Below are positions 23,514-32,500 of a stretch of DNA of 32,500 nt, piece by piece; position 1 is the stretch's first letter; each line of letters opens with the position of its first letter. Where the stretch lies: positions 1-32,500 of the forward strand of contig JAHBMJ010000993.1 in assembly GCA_018398765.1 (NCBI GenBank), in the 5' to 3' direction. The notes beneath the pieces were generated by a model, which worked only from the letters and a program-made list of their open reading frames with translations, did no database searches and was not told the DNA's origin. Source of the stretch: Chromera velia (taxonomy: Eukaryota > Sar > Chromeraceae). Made by a program: the position numbers and the translations under genes.

Positions 23514-24830
23514 CTAGTGACGCCCATGAGTCGCCGCATGGGAGACGAATATTCGAGAACCTACTGCAAGCTGCGACGAGATCGGCATGGGCTGCAATAA
23601 ACGACCAGGTTCGTTTAGCTTTCCCTGCAACAGTATAGGGACGTCTTTGCTCCACCCTCCACGCAAAAGCGTTGCATCCACGTTCGACGAGAGGCCTGGT
23701 GTCTTCAGACGCTTGACGCTACACAAGACCGCAACTCTTCTGCCAATCAGATCTCCTTCTACGACCTGAACCTCTCTGGACATCGCTGCTGTCCAGCGCC
23801 TTTGTATGCCGATGTTCACTTTCATCCACACGATATTCGGACACTTTCGGTCAGGTGTGAGAGCCTCGATTTCTCCCACTCTCAGATCAACGCAACTGTC
23901 GAACAGAGTCAGCACGGAATCGTGTGTGACTGTCTTTCATAATGTTTTGTATCTTTTCACGTGCTGGGTTAGACAGTGGTTGTTCCTGACCTCTTCCACC
24001 GTAGAGAGAAGCTTGATAGGGATACCAAGTAGCTATCGAGGGATTTGGATGAGGCAGTAAAGAGTGATACCTGCGTCGTATGACCTCTGCTGTGCACCTC
24101 CAGTGTGCCAATAGAAGGCTGCTGCAGCAAGCAACATGGAATAGAAAAACGCGAGAGCAACAAGAGGGAGGAGGTCTTTCCAGAAGGGACCAGGCTGAGC
24201 AGGCATCTGAGCCAATGTGAGCCGTCCCTCCGTATACTTCAGAAATTCAAAACAGTAGCCGAATAATGCTGAAGTCCTGGTCATAGGAAGGTAGTAGTAT
24301 ACTGCAGCGACAGTTTCAAAAGCTTTGGTGCGGAAGGGAAAGTCTTCGTGGGTCACAAGCAGGAGCAGTGGCAGCATGCTGATCACGCCCTAGAGGAACA
24401 AGTGGCAGAAGAAGAGTCTGATTCTCCCTCCTACTGCCGTGGGTAGCTTGCCCTTCGAGGGGGCATGGTCTGTGTCGCTGCATATCGATGGTGAATTCGC
24501 CAGCAGGCTGCAGGCTGCAAGCACCAGAAAGGCAATTTGGGCAACGACCGAGTAGCTAGAGAAGTGGATGAATCCGAAGACCTTCACTACTTCAATCAGA
24601 GTGCAGAGGCCAATGGTAACAATCGGTTTGACACTATTTTTTACGAAGCCTAACACCAAGTACTCAGCTATCAGGTCCGCGACTGTTCTGCAGAGACTGA
24701 TAACTAGAAAGAGGTAAAAAGGCTCATATATGTCTTCGCCGAGCGTATAGACAGACAGAACATCGCCCGTCAGGGCACACGCCTCAACAACAAGAAATAG
24801 AAACCAGGAGACGGCAATCTCACAACTCAT
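23514..24830 (-). CDS. Multi-span membrane protein with C-terminal tRNA-binding OB-fold domain (model)
   Basis: Exons: 24830-24435, 24389-24071, 24032-23991, 23929-23514; phases agree, 390 residues, TAG stop. The first two exons encode about six hydrophobic spans (SWFLFLVVEACALTGDVL, FYLFLVISLCRTVADLI, PIVTIGLCTLIEVVKVF, SVVAQIAFLVLAACSLL, GVISMLPLLLLV, LLPLVALAFFYSMLLAA); I recognise no transporter family. The last exon matches the Trbp111/EMAPII tRNA-binding fold strand by strand: VDLRVGEIEAL, VWMKVNIG, LIGRRVAVLCSVKRLKTPGL, and LLQPMPISSQLAVGSRIFV (equivalent of the VELLxPPxxSxxGxRV tail). The OB-fold assignment is firm. The join is weaker: the acceptor at 23930 has a poor pyrimidine tract, and an alternative acceptor at 23964 gives a short different C-terminus (REKIQNIMKDSHTRF) ending at 23887. 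Two separate genes are possible. Confidence 0.6.
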
Positions 24831-24924
24831 TCCGTGTTCGTTCTTCTTCCAAATGACACTCAGAAAGTTTCAGAACCAGTCAGACTAGCTTACACTATAC
24901 AAACGCACGGTCTGTAAGGAAATG

Positions 24925-25000
24925 GGAGTTCGCACGAAGCACAGAGAGAAACATCCATCGGAGCGAGAACGCAGGTTCAGCTGGAACCAACGGCGTACGT
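24925..25000 (+). repeat. Left terminal direct repeat of DIRS-like element
   Basis: The core gaagcacagagagaaacatc and the following gagcgagaacgcaggttcag, then ctggaaccaacggcg, recur in the same orientation at 32418-32494 with only about five mismatches. Confidence 0.85.
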
Positions 25001-25488
25001 GCCGCACGCGGGGCAGTGCCCGGGAGACGCGGAACGTTTGGCAAGGCCTTGCGTCATGCACGAAGGCAGAAACGAGAAGCGTCGGGCATGAGTGAAAAGA
25101 GCCAAGACGGAAGATGGCAAACCATTCATCTACGGGCGAGGAAGGCCTCAGGGCAGAAGGAAAACAGGCAGCAAAGCAGGAGACGGTCATACGAGACGGC
25201 AAGAAAGTGCACTGCAAAAAACCCTTTTTTATTTGTTACGAAAAACCGGAAAAATGCAGGGTAGTAGTAGCGATATTCGCGGGGGCTTTCGTCTTTGGGG
25301 ACTGAACCAACGTGGTTGCAGGGCCCCACAGTCAGAATTCTGTGCAATCAAGCCACGTGGTGCGCGTGACAGATCAGACCCAAGGTCAGCGCGCGGGGGC
25401 TGTGAGCAAGGCGCATAACCGTCGGTGCGTTCGGCGCGGCAGCGGAGGCAACTCAGGCAACGGGCTGCCGGAACTCATTGTGTTCATT

Positions 25489-27116
25489 ATGTCTGATGCC
25501 TTTAGGTTGGACACGACGTCTGAGCCTAAAAAAGCGAGACACAGAGACGCATTAAGTAGCGATGGAAGCTTAGGCAGAGAACGGGTTGCAAAGAGGCGCT
25601 GCGGGTGCAGCCGGCGGGGGTGAAGTCGCTCAGCCAGAGGTCGAAAGGGCCGAGACTGAGGGGGCGGCAGGCATCTCGGCCGAGGAAAGACAGAAGATCA
25701 AGGACGCAGCGGTACTGCTATTGGCCAACGCTCACGGTGAGTGCGTGGGGTGGCACAGTAAAAGCAAGGAAGACAGGAGAAAAGACCTTCGCGTTGGGGT
25801 ATAAACGCGAGACGGCTGTTGCCAGGTTACGGTGTTGCTAGAGAGGCCATGGAGTGTGTGGCAGCAATCGGTAGTAGGACACCGGTAGTGCGGTACAGGT
25901 GGAATGGTAAATGCCTCCTTATATCTGTGTGCAGCCATGGAGCTCCTCGATGAAGAAACGAGGAAGAAGATGGCAGAGAAGTGGGGTGACAAGAAGGAGG
26001 AAGAGAGGAGGAAGAAAAAGAATGAGAGAGAGCGTCTCCGCCGCGAGAATAAGAAGAGGCAGAAAGCGGAATTGGAGGCACAGATCGAGGCACTCCGAGC
26101 GGAGAGGCTCGACAACTTGGAAAGAGAGGCCGCGGGGGGGGCTTCGGCAGCGGCAAGGGCCCCCAAACGCGTGAGACCCATCACCATCAAGTCGGGTGAC
26201 GAGGGTGACAACGAGGCCAACATGGTCGACGCTCAAGAGGAAGCCGTCGCTGCGGCCCTCGCAGCAGGTCAGCGTGGCAAGAGAAAGGGAATGGAAGGGG
26301 CAGCGGGAGTGGGGGTTCCGGAGTGGGATGTGAACTGTTTCTTGCCTCCCGCGAAGGTAGGGAGAGACGGGACCTGCCTGATCCCCAAGGACAACGCCAC
26401 GGCAGGCGCGTTGGCCAGGGGCCCCAACCCTGACGGAGAATACAAGCTCAGAAGAAGATGGCCCTCTGAATTAGTAAAAAAAGTTCTGAAGGAGTGGGCG
26501 GTACAGATCGGCACAGCTGACCAGAGAGAGAGACAGTGTCATAAACTGAACGGAGAAGAGGGAGGCGGAGAGAGCCAGGAAGGTCGCGGAGGTAGCAGCA
26601 GTTTTCGATGGCTGTACCGATTTCCTTGACCTGCAGCAAGCTTCGCTCGAGGCCGTGGGGTATGTGCTAGATGCAAAGAAAGACAGGGCCCCGATCCCCC
26701 CCCACTCAACTGACCTCATCTTCCCTCTGCTGGCGTTGACCTTCAGAAGGCTGTCTCAGCTGAGAGAGAGGGACCATCTCACTGAGCGCAGAGTCCTCAC
26801 GCTCGAAGAGAAGATTCAGCGAATGGGTCATCCCGTGTCCCCTGAGCAGCAGAGGGCCTTTATAAAGGCAAAACAGACATAGCAGCAGCAACATCAGCAG
26901 CAGTAGCAGCACGGGAATGCAGGGGGTGTGGCAGTGGCCGCCTCGGGTGTGTACGGCATCTGTGCTGCAAAAAATAGATACGAGGTTCGCGTCCATGGAG
27001 CGACCCCCCAGAGTGTGACCTCCATGAAGCACTCCCTGGTGGAGTGCCCGAACCAGGGGCTACCGGATTGCCCCGGTTGGAAAATGATCGACAAACTCTA
27101 TAGGGCCACAAAATGA
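25489..27116 (+). pseudogene. Gag-like coiled-coil protein of the DIRS-like element, with intron and decay
   Basis: It starts near ATG 25489 (MSDAFRLDTTSEPKK). Exon 1 runs to 25736 and changes frame once near 25600 (one-base indel). Exon 2 starts at 25935 (ATG GAG of MELLDEETRKKMAEKWG), followed by a highly charged coiled coil, basic KRVRPITIKSGDEG, then WDVNCFLPPAKVGRDG and RRRWPSELVKKVLKEW. A second frame change near 26545-26560 leads to VFDGCTDFLDLQQASLEAVG and LTFRRLSQLRERDHLTERRV. A Gln tract with two in-frame TAG (26880, 26904) follows, then NRYEVRVHGATPQSVTSMKH to TGA at 27114. There is no zinc knuckle. The Gag role is inferred from position and composition; the sequence is not recognised otherwise. 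Confidence 0.65.
25737..25934 (+). other. Spliceosomal intron within the Gag-like gene
   Basis: Donor GTGAGTGCG follows ANAH, and the acceptor tgtgcag follows a pyrimidine-rich tract. The 198-nt segment contains in-frame TAA (25802) and TAG (25886). Removing it joins G to CC, keeps the frame (phase 1) and runs into the coiled coil. The acceptor has the same TGCAG form as most host introns here. Confidence 0.65.
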
Positions 27117-28522
27117 AAAAAGAGGCCGAGGGCGTCAGAGGTAGAAAGCTGCAGGCACGAGAATGAGCAGAGCAGTCCGTCTGGCAAGGGAAAAGAAACA
27201 TCAGTGCTGAGAGGGGTGGGGGCATGCACCTGCCCCTTTGGATGCGTGGGGAGTTTCTAACTCGTGTGGGCATAGGGCTTGTTCTTGGCAATGCGCCTTT
27301 CCTGTGTGTCGTGCGAATTAGTGCAGGCAGTGTGAAAAGGGAGGAGCCTCACTCTCTCCCATCTCGATCGCTCGCTAGCGACGGTTCCTAAACTGAGGGG
27401 GCCTGATTGTAGGGCGAAGCTGAGCAAGGGGGGGAAGGGGAGGTTCGGAATCAGTGTCATCAGGAGCGTTGATTGCCAATGGACAAACGGTTGCAAATAG
27501 AGCGTGTATAGATGGAGTGACAGTGGTGGGGAGAGAGTCTGGATGCAGACTCCAATAGGGCAGAACCGCGGGAGATGCTCCTGCATGCAGCGCACGCGAT
27601 GCGGAAGCATGTGATGGGTCGTGTTAGGGCTAGGGGGGGGCACTCTTAGGCTCATATAGGGTTAAAAGTGCAAAAATGACATAAAAAATGAACCAAAAAA
27701 CATTTGGACGAGCTTTTCACACAAGCTGGAGGTCTGGCATGTTGAATTACTTCGAAATCAATCACTTTTACTGTATAGCTTATGTGGTTACATGAGGTTA
27801 CATCTCTTATTATATATGTCCCCTTGCAAGGTTACAGGTTACAAGGTTACAGGAGGTCTTGAGGTCCGTAACCGACCAAAAAGTCAACTTTCAAAAACTC
27901 TTCAAATCACTTCAAAAACACTTTAAAATGCATGTAGACGAAGGTTATATCACTTTTGAAGAGGGTCATTTTAGGTTACAGGTTACAAGGTTACAAGGGG
28001 TTTGGCTACAAAGTGAAAGGGACACATCGTTTTTCATCAGTTTCTCATGTAACCTCAATCAACAGAAGATGTTTTCAATATTTTTAGACGTAACCTGATG
28101 AGATTGATCGATTGGGACCACTTTTGAAGTAAGGGTAACATTACAGGGGGGTATACCCTTATGTATAGGGGGTGTTGAAACCTGTAACCCAATATAAGTT
28201 CCAGGCCCTAGTGTTAGGGCTGCATGATTCATAGTGAAGTGGAATGTGTGTTGAAACAGAAATTGGAGGAAGTAATATAGAGCGTGCAACTGTTAGAGCA
28301 TGACGCATGCCTTTAGAGAATGATGAACCGAATTGTGTGCAGACCATCGTTGGTAACTCAGTCGTTCAGGGGCAGAAGACTGGAGGTGGAGAAAAGTGAT
28401 AGATATAGGTTATAGGAAGAAGAATTAAATTAGTAAATTAATGACCATACAAAGGAGGGAAAAAGTTCACTAGTGCGGTCTAGTGTAGTGATAGCAAGTG
28501 TACGAATGAGCATACAGAAATC
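27117..28522 (+). other. Internal non-coding region of the retroelement
   Basis: No supportable gene between the Gag-like and RT frames. 27117-27650 is GC-balanced. 27660-28480 is AT-richer and includes the GGTTACA repeat cluster. It may hold internal cis sequences of the element or a small nested insertion; no terminal signature of such an insertion was found. Confidence 0.5.
27786..28189. repeat. GGTTACA heptamer cluster, both orientations
   Basis: Eight direct copies at 27786, 27796, 27830, 27837, 27845, 27974, 27981 and 27989, with inverted copies (TGTAACC) at 28049 and 28183 and a variant (CGTAACC) at 28089. Some are arranged back to back, others spaced. Confidence 0.85.
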
Positions 28523-30287
28523 ATGCTAGAACTAGATGTTAATGAGTTGCGTTCGATGGGCTGTGTGCAGGTAAGAAGCCACTCCCTCTGCTGAAGTCGA
28601 AATAGCCGTTGCCACTGGAGGAGTGGACATTGCCAAACGTGAAGGCGGAGCCGCCTGTAGGGTGGGAGACGCCGGATCGTTGGGCAAAAGGTTTGCAACT
28701 GAATTTTCAGAAAATGAGAGAGTTTGAGGTAGACGAAAGACTGGTGTGCCAGTTAGAGGAAGGTATAAGGCTGCCATTGGAATACTGGCCACCGAGATTT
28801 CAAATGGAGAATTAGTCGTCCCTTGTAGAATGGGAGGAAGAAGTAGGGAAAGAATTTGACAGGTTGGAAATGGAAGGGTTCATTGAGAGAGTTGAAAAAC
28901 AGCCATACATTGTATGACCGTTAGGCGCTGTTCCGAAGCCAGAGACGGGGAAGCCATGCATCATCATAGACATGATGGTGTCGGGAGTGAACAAAGCAAC
29001 AAAAGACACAGTCATGGGATTGCCAACGCTTCGGCATATGATGCGGCTCATGAAGCCAAGGGAGTATATAGCAAAGCTTGATTTGAAGGACGGGTACTTT
29101 CATATCCGTATTCACCCAGACCATGTCGATTTGTTGGGGTTTTTTAACCCAAGTACGAAGGCATTCTACAGGTATAGAGTAATGCCGTTTAGACTGAAGG
29201 TCGCGCCATTTGTATTTCAAGGGACGATGGAGCATATTCAGGAAGTGTTTTGGAAGAAGGGGTTGCACACAGCAAGAATTAAATCGTTGAATTATATCGA
29301 TGACTTCCTGATTATGGCAGAAACGGAGAGTGAAGCGTGGGAGGCGTTGAAACTCGTGTTGCAGATACTGAGTGACATGGGGTGGATAGTGAAGGAGTCA
29401 AAGACGGTAGAACCAACTCAGTCGTTAGAATTCATGGGGATTGGCATAAACACGAAGAGTTTAGGGCTGTATATCCCTCAGAAGAAGGTAGTTAAGGCGC
29501 TGAGCAGGATAGAGGGACTGAGAAAGGCGACAGAGGAAGGTGAGGCGACCATTGCACAAGGGTTGCAATTGTTAGGTTTGCTCAGTCACTTGAGGCTCAT
29601 GGTATGTCAGGTGGGCAGAAGTTGGCCCCATTTTGGAGAGTTCTAGCTCTAAGTAGTCATTTGAATTCAAGGATGACGTGGAAGAAAGGGGGGCTAGCGT
29701 TGTCAAAGGAAATGCTACACTTGTTGTAGTAGTGGGAAGAGACGTTGAACAAGAGACCAATCAGAAAGCTTTATGTCACACCGACGGGAGAGTTAGACAT
29801 GTAGGATGCAGACTGGCTGGCATCGTAGGAAGATATCCCAAGGGACGTTGCCGTGATCACAGGGGATGCAGCGGGTACAAGAGCAGGGGGATTTTAGGAG
29901 GAAAGCCCAGTATGGTGGTTATGGTTGGGGGTACAAGCAGTGTGTTCCTCGAACTGGTGGGAAGCGAAGACAGCGGCGCTGTGCCTAAGGAAATTTGTCA
30001 AGGAGGGCGCAGGCCGTCAGTCAGGGAGAGTTGTGATTCGGTCAGACAATTCAGTCATGGTAAGGATTATCAACAAGCATTACAGCACAGCCGCGGCGTT
30101 GGGTGAGGTAGTGGAAGAGATTCAAGTAGTAAAGAGGAAAGCAGGTGTCAAGATAGTTGCAGTACATATTCTAGGAGGAGAGAATTGTATCGCAGACCAG
30201 TTGTCAAGGATAGGGGGAGAAGCCCATCGGCAGGAGGTGCTGAAGGACGGGGTGATAGACAAGCAAGGGGAGCCTGGAAGAGAATGA
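28523..30287 (+). pseudogene. Reverse transcriptase-RNase H of the DIRS-like element
   Basis: Coding begins near ATG 28523 (MLELDVNELRSMG), changes frame near 28570, and runs through EFDRLEMEGFIERVEKQPY, PLGAVPKPETGKP, YIAKLDLKDGYFHIRIHPD, YRVMPFRLKVAPFVFQ, YIDDFLIMAE and LEFMGIGINTKSLGL. Another single-base shift near 29622 leads to KLAPFWRVLALSSHLNSRM and the RNase H. That domain keeps all four acidic residues (D of TGDAAGT, E of WWEAKT, D of RSDNSV, D of IADQLSR). In-frame stops are TAG at 28603, 28813, 29727, 29730, 29802, 29826 and 29895, and TGA at 28915. The frame ends with TGA at 30285. Confidence 0.88.
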
Positions 30288-30622
30288 CAGCGGTTGGATA
30301 TGCACAAGAAAGATCTGACGTGGTAGTGTGCGCACCAGTAGAGAATGAGTACCAACGTGCTGTACAGGCGGCAGAGCTGGCAGCGCCATGTCGACCGCAC
30401 AATATCATTCTGGTGGTGCCAAAGGCAGTAGGGGATCACTGGAGGAAGAGTGGGGTGAAGTGCAGAGTGATGGACAGGTTCGGCAGGGGGAGAGAGATTT
30501 TTGTTCCCCAACCGCCGCTGCAGACAGAGGTGCAACACAGTAGTGGTCGGTGGGTGTTCAGTCTTCCGAGAGGACGGCCGATTCTGGAGGAATGGAAGGC
30601 ACTGCTCATTGATAGACGATGA
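30185..30622 (+). pseudogene. Open frame after RNase H, unknown domain of the element
   Basis: A frame of about 145 codons overlaps the end of the RNase H frame and ends with TGA at 30620. It contains ERSDVVVCAPVENEYQRAVQ, HNIILVVPKAVGDHWRKSG, RGREIFVPQPPLQ and WVFSLPRGRPILEEW. Alternating hydrophobic strands suggest a folded domain. DIRS elements often carry an extra domain after RNase H (sometimes a Dam-like methyltransferase), but I see no methyltransferase motif. It may be the natural continuation of pol after another one-base shift. Confidence 0.4.
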
Positions 30623-30952
30623 GAGTAAAGACGTGTTGATCGGTAATTTAGTGTACTGACTCCGGCAAACTGAATTATGCGTGGTGTGCAGTGTAGAAGT
30701 TGTGCATCTAATTCACTCAATGCACTAGTCACTGTATGTCAGATATTACAGTTGCTAGACGAGGTTAAGGATTGTAGGGATTAGAGTGGTGGTATACAGC
30801 CCAACAAAGAGGATGCGGTTGTATAGCAAGGGTGCCAGAGACTTAGGGCACGCGCGAGCACGCGTAGGGGGACGCGCCTCCGAAGAGTTAGCGTGTATTG
30901 CATGTCGAGATGACTGTATGCATCGTGTTTGAATGCAGAGATCGCACGGTCG

Positions 30953-32017
30953 ATGGAGACGACAAGGGCAGGTCGTGTCCAGACGTTATCAAAGAAAGCA
31001 CGGGAAGCAGGGTTTGTATTCCACGCACACCTCGCAGCCGCGGCGGGGGCCGAGAGTGGGGAGAGAGGCAAAAGAGGGGGTACGTCAAAGAAGCAGCTCG
31101 CAGAAGAGGCGATAGCGATTGAGGCTACCGCGCTTGAGCCAGCTACGAAGAAGAAATACGATGCAGCACTGAGGAAGATAGAGAAATCGAACCCCCACCT
31201 ACTGCCCATGACTAGTCCGCTGGATGTGAAGATGGGCTTCGCACACCTGAAGGGACTGAAAGGGGGGGAGATTGGAACGCTTAGAAAGGCAGTTAGGTGG
31301 TGGCATCACGAGCAGAGGCACGGCGCCCCGCCCCTGGAGCATGAAAGTTTGAGGTATTTTTGGATAGGTCTGAAAAAACTGGCAAATAACAAAGTTAAGG
31401 AAAAGGAAAGACTATCGAAGTAGGAGGTGCTCCGACTGATACAGTTTTGGAGAGAGCAAGGGACGTTAGACGGGGTACAAAATGCTACGGTAGCGGTCTT
31501 GGCGTTTTTTCCCGCGAAGAGGATTGGAGAGATCCTGGGGAGGCAGAAAGAGGATTTTATACTCAGAGAGAGAGGCGACCCAGCATACGTCGCGTGCTAT
31601 ATTCACAGGTCCAAGGGTGATCCCTTTGGCAGGAGGGCGATATGTCCGATACCATTGGTGGCAACAGATAGGTCAGACCTGGGGAGACATATTTTGGACT
31701 TCCTGGAGAAGGCCCCTCAAGAGGGTGTTCTCTTCCAAGCGACGGATAGGTACGGCAAGCGGTGGAAGGGTACAGCACTCACGCAAGACGCATGGCAGAG
31801 GGCGCTGCGAAAAGCGATTCAGAGGTGCCTGCCTGATCGAGAGTGCACAGACTTTATGACGCATTTGCTTAGGAGGAGCGGCCACACGGCTGCGAGGAGG
31901 GCAGGGCTGCCAGTAGACGTGGTGGTCGACATTTTAGGACACAACAGCGTCAACGCATAGATGGCGTATGTGGCGAGAGACGTTCAAAAAATTGTAGCCC
32001 ATATCGCAGGCATGTAG
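30953..32017 (+). pseudogene. Tyrosine recombinase of the DIRS-like element
   Basis: A first ATG at 30953 is in frame (the frame opens earlier). The N-terminal SAM-like helical part (EPATKKKYDAALRKIEKSNP, GEIGTLRKAVRWWHHEQRHG) is followed by the catalytic domain. The first Arg lies in FFPAKRIGEILG, the H-x-x-R in THLLRRSGHTAARRAG, the second His in ILGHNSVN, and the nucleophilic Tyr in MAYVARD. In-frame TAG at 31421 and 31958 split the frame; the second separates the Tyr from the rest. It terminates at TAG 32015, or at TGA 32039 if that TAG is also passed. Confidence 0.88.
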
Positions 32018-32417
32018 GGACATGACCTGTTCATGGTGTGATGGAAAGTACGTAGGGTATAAAGTGATAGGAGTAGGGGTATATGCTACTATAAGGCGAC
32101 GTTCACACCTACCGTAGTCTAGGCGGAGGCATTGGCGGCCACTTGCCGAGCAGTTATATATAGGGAGAGTCTCTGGAAAGGGACAAGCGGGCACGGGCAG
32201 GCGGCCGCCGATCGGCAGTGTGTGGGTATGTGGGGGTTTGGGGGCAGATCCTCGAGGCTTGCGGCCGCCTTGCACTAAAGCCTAGAAAGCTAGGCAAAGG
32301 CGGAAAGCTCGAGCATGATCATGCCTGGCAATACCAGAGCATGAGCACAAAAAAAGAAAAACTAGGAAAAGATAAGTCAGGAAATGGTAGGGCATGCAAA
32401 GTGTGGAAGCTAAAATA
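32018..32417 (+). other. 3' non-coding region of the retroelement
   Basis: No gene. It contains two GCGGCCGC-containing GC-rich stretches (near 32200 and 32260) and a short perfect hairpin gcctag-aaag-ctaggc at 32280-32295, just upstream of the right direct repeat. Confidence 0.5.
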
Positions 32418-32494
32418 GGAGTGCGCGCGAAGCACAGAGAGAAACATCCATTGGAGCGAGAACGCAGGTTCAGCTGGAACCAACGGCGCACGCG
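32418..32494 (+). repeat. Right direct repeat copy of the DIRS-like element
   Basis: It matches 24925-25000 in the same orientation, starting at ggagt and continuing through ctggaaccaacggcg. The window ends just after, so it cannot be decided whether this is the right terminus, an internal A2-type repeat, or the start of a tandem second copy. Confidence 0.82.
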
Positions 32495-32500
32495 TGCACG

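Larger units (their letters stand above)
24925..32500 (+). mobile_element. DIRS-like tyrosine-recombinase retrotransposon, decayed, right end possibly beyond window
   Basis: It carries, in order, a Gag-like coiled-coil gene, a reverse transcriptase (LDLKDGYFHI, YIDDF), an RNase H (TGDAAGTRAGGF, NWWEAKTAALCL, RSDNSV, ENCIADQLSR) and a tyrosine recombinase (KRIGEIL, HLLRRSGH, LGHNSVN, MAYV). RT plus RNase H plus tyrosine recombinase, with no integrase or protease visible, is diagnostic of the DIRS order. About 75-bp direct repeats at 24925-25000 and 32418-32494 probably mark termini, as in elements with split direct repeats; a second repeat pair may lie outside the window. Several frameshifts and many in-frame stops show that this copy is inactive. 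It lies 95 bp upstream of the membrane-protein ATG. Confidence 0.85.

Noticed and set aside
23887..23963. Alternative last exon of the membrane gene (REKIQNIMKDSHTRF, ending TGA)
   Set aside because: It has a better pyrimidine tract, but would leave the conserved OB-fold frame unused. Kept as an alternative, not the main model.
27859..28098. 79-codon open frame (MRSVTDQKVNFQKLF...)
   Set aside because: It lies across the GGTTACA repeats, with no domain and no link to the element's other frames.
27786..28189. GGTTACA cluster as interstitial telomere
   Set aside because: The copies are in both orientations with variable spacing and do not match known TTTAGGG or TTAGGG type repeats.

Overview
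The window is nuclear DNA of an intron-rich eukaryote. A chromerid alga (Chromera-like) is the best guess, and this is inference. The grounds are three things on one contig: an apicomplexan-type oocyst-wall-like Cys repeat protein; a protein with a three-part presequence (signal peptide, transit-like stretch, lumen-transfer segment) expected of a secondary plastid with ER-routed import; and a plant/apicomplexan-style BRAP2 ubiquitin-ligase-like gene. Introns are GT-AG, often with TGCAG acceptors, and several are filled with (AC)n/(AG)n microsatellites.

Layout. 1-2396 (+): last exon of an oocyst-wall-protein-like gene whose 5' part lies off the left edge. 2397-4468: non-coding, AT-rich, one microsatellite. 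4469-5029 (-): small secreted Cys-containing orphan. 6027-10325 (-): seven-exon plastid/thylakoid-lumen protein resembling the DUF6816 family. 11222-19632 (-): very large BRAP2-like gene (RRM-like domain, degenerate RING, ZnF-UBP, coiled coil). 19633-20421: divergent promoter region. 20422-21801 (+): six-exon secreted orphan. 21802-23513: mostly AT-rich, non-coding. 23514-24830 (-): multi-span membrane protein whose best splice model ends in a tRNA-binding OB-fold domain. 24925 to the right edge (+): a decayed DIRS-like (tyrosine-recombinase) retrotransposon with a coiled-coil Gag-like gene, reverse transcriptase, RNase H, tyrosine recombinase, and about 75-bp direct repeats 7.5 kb apart.

The most unusual signals are these. 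(1) The retroelement's broken frames are interrupted almost only by TAG where Gln would fit: eleven TAG, one TGA and no TAA inside the domains. This points to CHG-context cytosine deamination or, less likely, UAG decoding. (2) A canonical spliceosomal intron sits inside the element's Gag-like gene. (3) Membrane segments appear to be fused to a tRNA-binding OB fold. (4) The BRAP2 homologue has lost the central RING zinc ligands and carries an insertion of over 700 residues between RING and ZnF-UBP.

Exon models were built by hand from frame, phase continuity and splice motifs, with family resemblance recalled from memory. No database search was run.
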